From positions 1-17,978 of the forward strand of contig CAJTMA010000022.1 in NCBI GenBank assembly GCA_910577205.1: a stretch of 17,978 nt of DNA, written 5' to 3'. The position numbers and the translations under genes are program-made. Position 1 is the first letter of the stretch. Each line of letters begins with the position of its first letter. Positions 13,837-17,978 of this stretch are shown here, one piece after another. Below the pieces are notes generated by a model. It was not told the DNA's origin and ran no database searches. It was given only the letters and a program-made list of their open reading frames with translations. This DNA comes from an uncultured Alphaproteobacteria bacterium. Lineage in GTDB: Bacteria; Pseudomonadota; Alphaproteobacteria; RF32; CAG-239.

Positions 13837-15259
13837 ACCTAATTGTTACCTCATACTCATTCCCTGCCAAATCTTTTACCACAATTCCTTGAGCGGCCAA
13901 TTCATCGCGAATGGCATCTGAGGTCGCCCAGTCTTTATTGATACGGGCTTGTTTGCGGGCTTCCAGCTTAGCCTTAATTTCTTCTGACAGAACGACTTCT
14001 TCAGACTGCTGCGGTTGAGCTTTGGCTAGACCCAGACCGAGAACTTCATCAGCAGAATCCAAAAACTTAAGCTTAAGTGAGGCCGGTAAATCTTTGTCTT
14101 TAACCACGGTCCAAACTAAAGCTAATGCCTGCGGGGTTTTCAAATCATCAAACAAGTAGGAATTAAACTGTTCCTGATAAGAGAGAAGCTGTTTTTCCTG
14201 CTCGGACGTCACCGGGGATGAAGCCGCATTCTTAAATTCCAAATATTTGTTATGCAAATTTTTCAATGCAGCGGCGGCAGCATCCAAATTCTCATAGGAA
14301 AAGACCAGAGAAGAACGATAATGAGATGTCAGGCACAAATACCGATAAGCTTCCGGCAGATAACCTTTGTCAATTAAAGTATCGAGCGTGATAAAATTGC
14401 CTTTGGATTTAGACATTTTTTCATCATTTTTCATCTGCAAAAACTCACCATGCAGCCAGCAATTGCACCACTTTTCACCCAAATAAGCTTCACTCTGGGC
14501 AATCTCGTTTTCATGGTGAACAGCAATATGATCAACCCCGCCGCAGTGAATATCCAGATGCGACCCTAAATGCTTGACAGACATCGCCGAGCACTCAATG
14601 TGCCAACCGGGATAACCACGTCCCCATTTGGTATCCCACTGCAGAATTTGATTCTTGAATTTAGATGAGGTAAACCATAACACGAAATCCGAACTGTTGC
14701 GTTTGTTATCATCCGTTTCCACGCGCGCGCCATGTTTCATGTCATCGCGGCGCTGACCGGATAAGCAGCCGTAAGCCGGGAATTTTGAGGTATCAAAATA
14801 GACATTGCCGTTAGAAAAATAAGCATAGCCTTTTTCTTCCAGCTTCTCGACAAATTTAATCATATCTTGAATATGCTCTGTCGCACGGCAAACGACATCG
14901 GGGCGTTCAATATTCAGCGCCTTGGTGTGAGCAAAAAAGGTATCTTCATATTTGCGGGCAATATCCATAACTGTTTTATGCTCTTTTTCCGCAGCCAAAA
15001 CCATTTTGTCATCACCCTCATCGGCATCGCTCGTCAAGTGCCCGACATCGGTAATATTCATGGCGTGTTTGAGTGAAAAACCGGCGCGTTTAATAGTCTT
15101 GCGCAACACATCCTCAAAAATATAAGTACGCAAATTGCCGATATGGGCAAAATTGTATACCGTCGGACCACAACAATACATTCTAACCACCCCGTCCGGA
15201 TTAGAGGGAACCAGGGGTTCGACCTGGCGGCTGTATGTATTATATAACTTTAATGTCAT
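13835..15259 (-). CDS. cysS: Cysteinyl-tRNA synthetase
   Basis: This cytoplasmic class I aminoacyl-tRNA synthetase charges tRNA-Cys. The 474 residues (E. coli enzyme: 461) include RMYCCGPTVYNFAHIGN near 26-42, holding the HIGH-type motif as HIGN (39-42) and the Zn ligand Cys30. The other Zn ligands are Cys223 (GWHIECSAM), His248 and Glu252 (in HHENE). The second signature KMSKSKGNF lies at 281-289. AAGGA lies eight bases before the ATG and confirms the start. It is transcribed alone, from a promoter with a perfect TTGACA. Its stop codon overlaps the end of the palindromic element, which may serve as its 3' structure because no ordinary minus-strand terminator is seen there. Confidence 0.97.
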   Translation of the reverse strand: MTLKLYNTYSRQVEPLVPSNPDGVVRMYCCGPTVYNFAHIGNLRTYIFEDVLRKTIKRAGFSLKHAMNITDVGHLTSDADEGDDKMVLAAEKEHKTVMDIARKYEDTFFAHTKALNIERPDVVCRATEHIQDMIKFVEKLEEKGYAYFSNGNVYFDTSKFPAYGCLSGQRRDDMKHGARVETDDNKRNSSDFVLWFTSSKFKNQILQWDTKWGRGYPGWHIECSAMSVKHLGSHLDIHCGGVDHIAVHHENEIAQSEAYLGEKWCNCWLHGEFLQMKNDEKMSKSKGNFITLDTLIDKGYLPEAYRYLCLTSHYRSSLVFSYENLDAAAAALKNLHNKYLEFKNAASSPVTSEQEKQLLSYQEQFNSYLFDDLKTPQALALVWTVVKDKDLPASLKLKFLDSADEVLGLGLAKAQPQQSEEVVLSEEIKAKLEARKQARINKDWATSDAIRDELAAQGIVVKDLAGNEYEVTIR

Positions 15260-15297
15260 TGTTGTTGTCCTTAAAAAATTGTTTCAAACCACCAAAA

Positions 15298-15326
15298 TTT
15301 TTAGCACAGAGCGCCTGCTTTGTCAA
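15298..15326 (-). promoter_or_regulatory. Probable cysS promoter
   Basis: On the minus strand TTGACA (15321-15326) is followed after 17 bases by TAAAAA (15298-15303, 4 of 6). The start would be near 15291, giving a leader of about 32 bases before the cysS ATG. Confidence 0.55.
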
Positions 15327-15417
15327 TCACGCTCACGACCAAAACTTTCGGATAGCCCCCATGAAATTTTTCTCCGGATATATTATCTGTAAAACAAAAT
15401 CAAACAAGGAGGACACG

Positions 15418-15708
15418 ATGATAAATTTAGATGACAACAACCAGCCTGTTTCACCGGAAATCGGAAAATTCAAAGTAAAAGATTACACCAACAACCGCTA
15501 CACGCCGGAAGACGACAAAGATTTCCATATCAAAACCATCCGTGACGAGGCATTAATTGATTATGCCGAAGGCCTGGATGACCAGCATGAATTTGCGCTG
15601 GATATGTTCGACCGCGGCGAAGCCTCCGACCTGCCGGATAGCGACCGCCAAGGAAACTGCCATGCGGAGGGGATTGACCGTAAAACCTGCTTCGACAAAA
15701 ACAACTAA
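15418..15708 (+). CDS. Small acidic hypothetical protein, 96 residues
   Basis: I do not recognise this protein. A very good AAGGAGG (15406-15412) five bases before the ATG makes the start secure and supports a real gene. The open frame continues upstream into the cysS promoter region, but that part has no ribosome site. The 96 residues are strongly acidic: about 24 Asp/Glu against 12 Lys/Arg. There is no signal peptide or membrane segment. Two Cys residues lie near the C-terminus (GNC and TC). A patterned stretch, DEALIDYAEGLDDQHEFALDMF, suggests helices. No clear promoter was found. It converges with the muramidase gene with only six bases between the stops, so antisense overlap of the 3' ends is likely. 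Confidence 0.7.
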   Translation: MINLDDNNQPVSPEIGKFKVKDYTNNRYTPEDDKDFHIKTIRDEALIDYAEGLDDQHEFALDMFDRGEASDLPDSDRQGNCHAEGIDRKTCFDKNN

Positions 15709-15714
15709 GGCAAA

Positions 15715-17130
15715 TTATTTCTGCCTGACAGAAGCAAGCCGCATATAGTTCGGGTTATTCTTTTCTTGACGACCGGTTGAAACATAGCGCTTTGCATATT
15801 TTTCAGCCCTGTTTTTCAATCCTTTGGCAAAGCGGGATTTCTTGCCCGCTTTTGCTGTCGTTTTTTCATACATATGCGCCATGCGTTCTTTCAAAATTTG
15901 CTCATAAAAAGCAGATTCTGCTTCCGGCAGCATCGCCAGCGAATTAATAACGGCCACCCTCTCGCCGCTGGTTGACGGCAACTTGACTTCAGCCCCGTGA
16001 CTCCGCGCCTTTTTCAATGCCTGATCAATAAATGACTTGACTGTTTTCGGCTCATGATTCACATAAAGGTCAAATATCAGCATCCCAATACTTTCATTGC
16101 GATAATCGCCGATTTTATATTGGTTAAAATACAGCTGATGATAAATTTCCATTGCTTGATTCTTTTTCAAACCTTTGACATTCTGAGGAAATTTCAAACG
16201 CTTTGCCTCTTCGGGAAAACGTTCCGTATAGGCGTTTAATGTCGGCTGAATAATTCCCATGTTCGTCGGCTGGTCGATTTTCTTGTCAGCATAACCGCCT
16301 TCGCTTTCAAAAATCTCCCTCATATATTTTTTGAACAAACGGTCTTTCTCCACTTTCGACCGGGAAAAATCATCTATAGCCACCGGCACCAAAGTCATAT
16401 CGTCCACCGTCAGCCGAACCCCCATCGCATCAGCTTCAGCCTGGGATTGCCAGATATTCTCTTTGCTTTCCGGCTTCCTTATTTTTTCTGCTAATTTAAA
16501 CGCTCCATAAGTACCCAACAGCGCACTGCCGCCAATCAACAAGCCGACAGCCGCTTTCCGAGCCACACGTTGAAGCTCCTGAGGCGTAAAGGAAGAGATT
16601 TCGCCTTTAACCAGACGGCCGCCCTCAAGAATCATCTCCGCGGCTTTCACCATCGCGGCTTTTGTTTTATCCAAACCTGTTTCAATCAAATAGCGGTTAT
16701 ATCCGGCACGCAGATTAGCAACATGATCTCCCGCCACTTCCACGGTGTAACCCCGCTCGGGATAAGCGCGCGCCATTTTTCTGGTCAGGCTGATTGCACG
16801 ATTATATTTAGCTTTGGCTTTGCGCAAAACCAAACCGACAATATCCGTATCTTTCCGGTCACTGTCGCGCAACTGATACGGAACAACATACTTCGCGCCG
16901 TTAAACTCAATCATCCGCGGTGCAACCCCGGCTCGTTTATATCGCTCGCATTCTTTTTTCTGCTCGTCAAAATAATCTGTCAGAAATTTCTTCTGAATAT
17001 CCTCAATCGAACCGCTTAAAGCATATTCCACCGGAATAATAACCGCTTCATTGTTAATCCTCATTTGCAGCGGCCGGCGGTTATAACGGGCATATTCCGC
17101 AAGTAGTTGTTCGCGATTGGCTGAATTCAT
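15715..17130 (-). CDS. Membrane-anchored protein with GH108-type muramidase domain
   Basis: This is a probable peptidoglycan-cleaving N-acetylmuramidase. The 471 residues show three parts. Residues 1-190 are a charged, helical region without a known domain or signal peptide. One membrane segment lies at about 194-212 (AVGLLIGGSALLGTYGAFKL), with basic residues just before it, so the C-terminal part probably faces the periplasm. Residues 265-375 match the GH108 pattern: EGGY (277-280, Glu277 the likely catalytic acid), TNMGI (289-293), IYHQLYF (329-335) and FDLYVNHEP (353-361). The usual Gly-Gly between EGGY and TN is missing (loop shortened). The last 50 residues are strongly basic. GH108 enzymes are common in phages as endolysins and in bacterial genomes; no other phage gene is seen nearby. 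It has its own promoter, divergent from dps. Activity is inferred. Confidence 0.72.
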   Translation of the reverse strand: MNSANREQLLAEYARYNRRPLQMRINNEAVIIPVEYALSGSIEDIQKKFLTDYFDEQKKECERYKRAGVAPRMIEFNGAKYVVPYQLRDSDRKDTDIVGLVLRKAKAKYNRAISLTRKMARAYPERGYTVEVAGDHVANLRAGYNRYLIETGLDKTKAAMVKAAEMILEGGRLVKGEISSFTPQELQRVARKAAVGLLIGGSALLGTYGAFKLAEKIRKPESKENIWQSQAEADAMGVRLTVDDMTLVPVAIDDFSRSKVEKDRLFKKYMREIFESEGGYADKKIDQPTNMGIIQPTLNAYTERFPEEAKRLKFPQNVKGLKKNQAMEIYHQLYFNQYKIGDYRNESIGMLIFDLYVNHEPKTVKSFIDQALKKARSHGAEVKLPSTSGERVAVINSLAMLPEAESAFYEQILKERMAHMYEKTTAKAGKKSRFAKGLKNRAEKYAKRYVSTGRQEKNNPNYMRLASVRQK

Positions 17131-17165
17131 CTCTATAACCTTTTGAATTAATCCTCTTAGAATAC

Positions 17166-17194
17166 ATAATAGACTAAAATAGTTAAAAACTCAA
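17166..17194 (-). promoter_or_regulatory. Promoter of the muramidase gene
   Basis: On the minus strand TTGAGT (17189-17194), a 17-base spacer and TATTAT (17166-17171) make a good sigma-70-type promoter. The start near 17159 leaves a leader of about 28 bases, with AAAGG ahead of the ATG at 17130. Confidence 0.65.
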
Positions 17195-17203
17195 TAAAAT
17201 TTA

Positions 17204-17223
17204 TTTGTCTATTTTACGACAAA
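17204..17223. promoter_or_regulatory. Inverted repeat, possible operator between the muramidase and dps genes
   Basis: TTTGTC (17204-17209) and GACAAA (17218-17223) are perfect inverted repeats 8 bases apart, with two-fold symmetry typical of a dimeric regulator site. The site lies ten bases upstream of the muramidase -35 and about 40 bases upstream of a dps -10 candidate (TATAAC, 17266-17271). No regulator can be named. Confidence 0.35.
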
Positions 17224-17339
17224 ACACAACAAAGATTTTGCGGCTTCCTCTTTATCTTTACGTTTTATAACCCCTCCAATCCTGAGCAGAAGAGCTTAAA
17301 TTTAAAGCTGATCCATTAACCCTGAAAAAGGAGAAAACA

Positions 17340-17801
17340 ATGGCTAAAACCAATCAACTTTATAACCGGGTAAATGTGTTTTTATCAAACCTGGCTCTTT
17401 TGAATGTCAAAGTCCATAATCTGCATTGGAATGTCGAAGGCCGCGAGTTCAAACTCATCCACGAACTCACCGAACGGATTTATAAAATGCTGCAACAACA
17501 ATTTGATGAAGTTGCAGAAGTATTAAAAATGCAGGGACAAGAACCTCTGGGCAGTATTGCCGAATATATGAAAAACGCGACAATCAAAGAAATTCCGTCC
17601 TGTAACTATTCTGTCCGCGAAGTCCTTAAGTTTCTTGATGAAGACTGTCAAAACATCTCCGATTTGGCAGAAGACATCCGCGATCAGGCAGACGATGAAG
17701 ATAACTACATCATCGCTAACCTGCTTGAAGACTATTTAGCTCTTTACGCCAAAACCTCATGGATGATAAAAGCCATGCTGGCCGCGCCGGAAGAAAATTA
17801 A
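17340..17801 (+). CDS. dps: Dps family ferroxidase / DNA-binding protein from starved cells
   Basis: This cytoplasmic protein forms a 12-subunit cage that oxidises Fe2+ with H2O2 and stores iron, protecting DNA in stress. The 153 residues form the expected four-helix bundle. All four ferroxidase-site residues are present: His29 (LHW), His41 (IHEL), Asp56 and Glu60 (FDEVAE), spaced exactly as in E. coli Dps (offset 22). The N-terminus is short (MAKTNQ) and lacks the Lys-rich tail used for DNA binding by the E. coli protein, so iron storage may dominate over DNA compaction. AAGGAG at 17328-17333 confirms the start. A terminator follows. The -10 candidate TATAAC has no good -35, fitting an activated promoter, but no OxyR or Fur site is recognised. 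Confidence 0.95.
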   Translation: MAKTNQLYNRVNVFLSNLALLNVKVHNLHWNVEGREFKLIHELTERIYKMLQQQFDEVAEVLKMQGQEPLGSIAEYMKNATIKEIPSCNYSVREVLKFLDEDCQNISDLAEDIRDQADDEDNYIIANLLEDYLALYAKTSWMIKAMLAAPEEN

Positions 17802-17811
17802 TCTCAAACGC

Positions 17812-17847
17812 AACACCCTCCCAAACATTCAGGAGGGTGTTTTTCTT
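17812..17847 (+). terminator. Terminator of dps
   Basis: AACACCCTCC (17812-17821) pairs with GGAGGGTGTT (17832-17841), 10 base pairs with a 10-base loop, followed by TTTCTT. It is a strong intrinsic terminator starting ten bases after the dps stop, and it also separates dps from the convergent minus-strand gene. Confidence 0.85.
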
Positions 17848-17853
17848 TAGCTT

Positions 17854-17978
17854 CTACTCACTAAAATCTTCGAGTTCTATTTTGATTTTGCAGTTGTAAA
17901 ACCCGGCCAGATAACTGAGCATTCCCCAGTGAACATAGGCCTTGCCGCTTTCCACTTGGTCAAAGTAATGCGGCGAAA
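17854..17978 (-). CDS. C-terminal part of a probable helix-turn-helix (XRE-type) regulator
   Basis: Only the last 41 residues are in the window; the start is beyond the right edge. The frame reads SPHYFDQVESGKAYVHWGML and then LSYLAGFYNC. The pattern of a recognition helix (YFDQVESGKA), a turn and a following helix (LSYLAGF) resembles the Cro/C1-type HTH domain, where QxExG is typical. It ends IKIELEDFSE before the stop. With so little visible, the assignment rests on pattern only; the protein converges on dps. Confidence 0.5.
   Translation of the reverse strand, partial: SPHYFDQVESGKAYVHWGMLSYLAGFYNCKIKIELEDFSE

Noticed and set aside
15235..15417. Longer form of the small acidic protein starting at 15235
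   Set aside because: It overlaps the cysS start and promoter. The AAGGAGG at 15406-15412 marks the ATG at 15418.
16570..17019. 149-residue plus-strand open frame antisense to the muramidase gene
   Set aside because: It is a shadow of the muramidase coding frame, with no ribosome site or known domain.
1..17978. Search for CRISPR arrays, insertion sequences, integrases or toxin-antitoxin pairs
   Set aside because: No regularly spaced repeats, transposase motifs or paired small genes were found. The region looks like ordinary chromosome apart from the items listed.

Overview
The window looks like a chromosomal segment of a Gram-negative bacterium, most likely an alphaproteobacterium. The clues are the EF-Tu N-terminus, a signal-peptide beta-barrel protein ending in Phe, a lipobox protein, and the tRNA-Tyr / tRNA-Gly / tuf order. 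Base composition is moderately AT-rich, and several promoters resemble sigma-70 sites with TTGAC-type -35 boxes. No rRNA, CRISPR array, insertion sequence or integrase was seen.

Layout. Positions 1-400 (minus strand) hold the start of tuf preceded by tRNA-Gly(TCC) and tRNA-Tyr(GTA), probably one transcript. Positions 469-7267 (plus) are a tightly packed run: murQ (muropeptide recycling), rlmB (23S rRNA methylation), a GldA-type ABC ATPase, a 1159-residue protein fusing a GldF-type permease, a GldG-type periplasmic region and a DUF4340-like tail, and a cation-efflux transporter. The last three overlap or nearly touch. Positions 7468-8632 hold an unrecognised minus-strand gene and a 634-base stretch without a convincing gene. 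That stretch is rich in stem-loops and contains a near-consensus minus-strand promoter and a strong intrinsic terminator about 345 bases downstream, so it is a candidate structured RNA or attenuator leader. Positions 8633-11062 (minus) are hppA, a divergent membrane pyrophosphatase with a predicted signal peptide.

Positions 11286-13710 are four plus-strand single-gene units, each followed by a clear terminator: a small lipoprotein, an outer-membrane barrel, an unrecognised protein with a good promoter, and a DUF805 membrane protein. A 104-base imperfect palindrome (13733-13836) abuts cysS (minus). Then come a small acidic unknown protein (plus), a membrane-anchored GH108-type muramidase (minus) that converges on it with a 6-base gap, and dps (plus), divergent from the muramidase across a 209-base region. 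The window ends in the C-terminus of a probable helix-turn-helix regulator (minus).

Working together: tuf, tRNAs, rlmB and cysS serve translation. MurQ and the muramidase both act on peptidoglycan-derived substrates but are not adjacent. The ABC system, cation exporter, pyrophosphatase, lipoprotein and barrel are envelope functions. The points most worth a second look are the structured RNA region, the triple-fused Gld-like permease, the divergent pyrophosphatase and the membrane-anchored muramidase.
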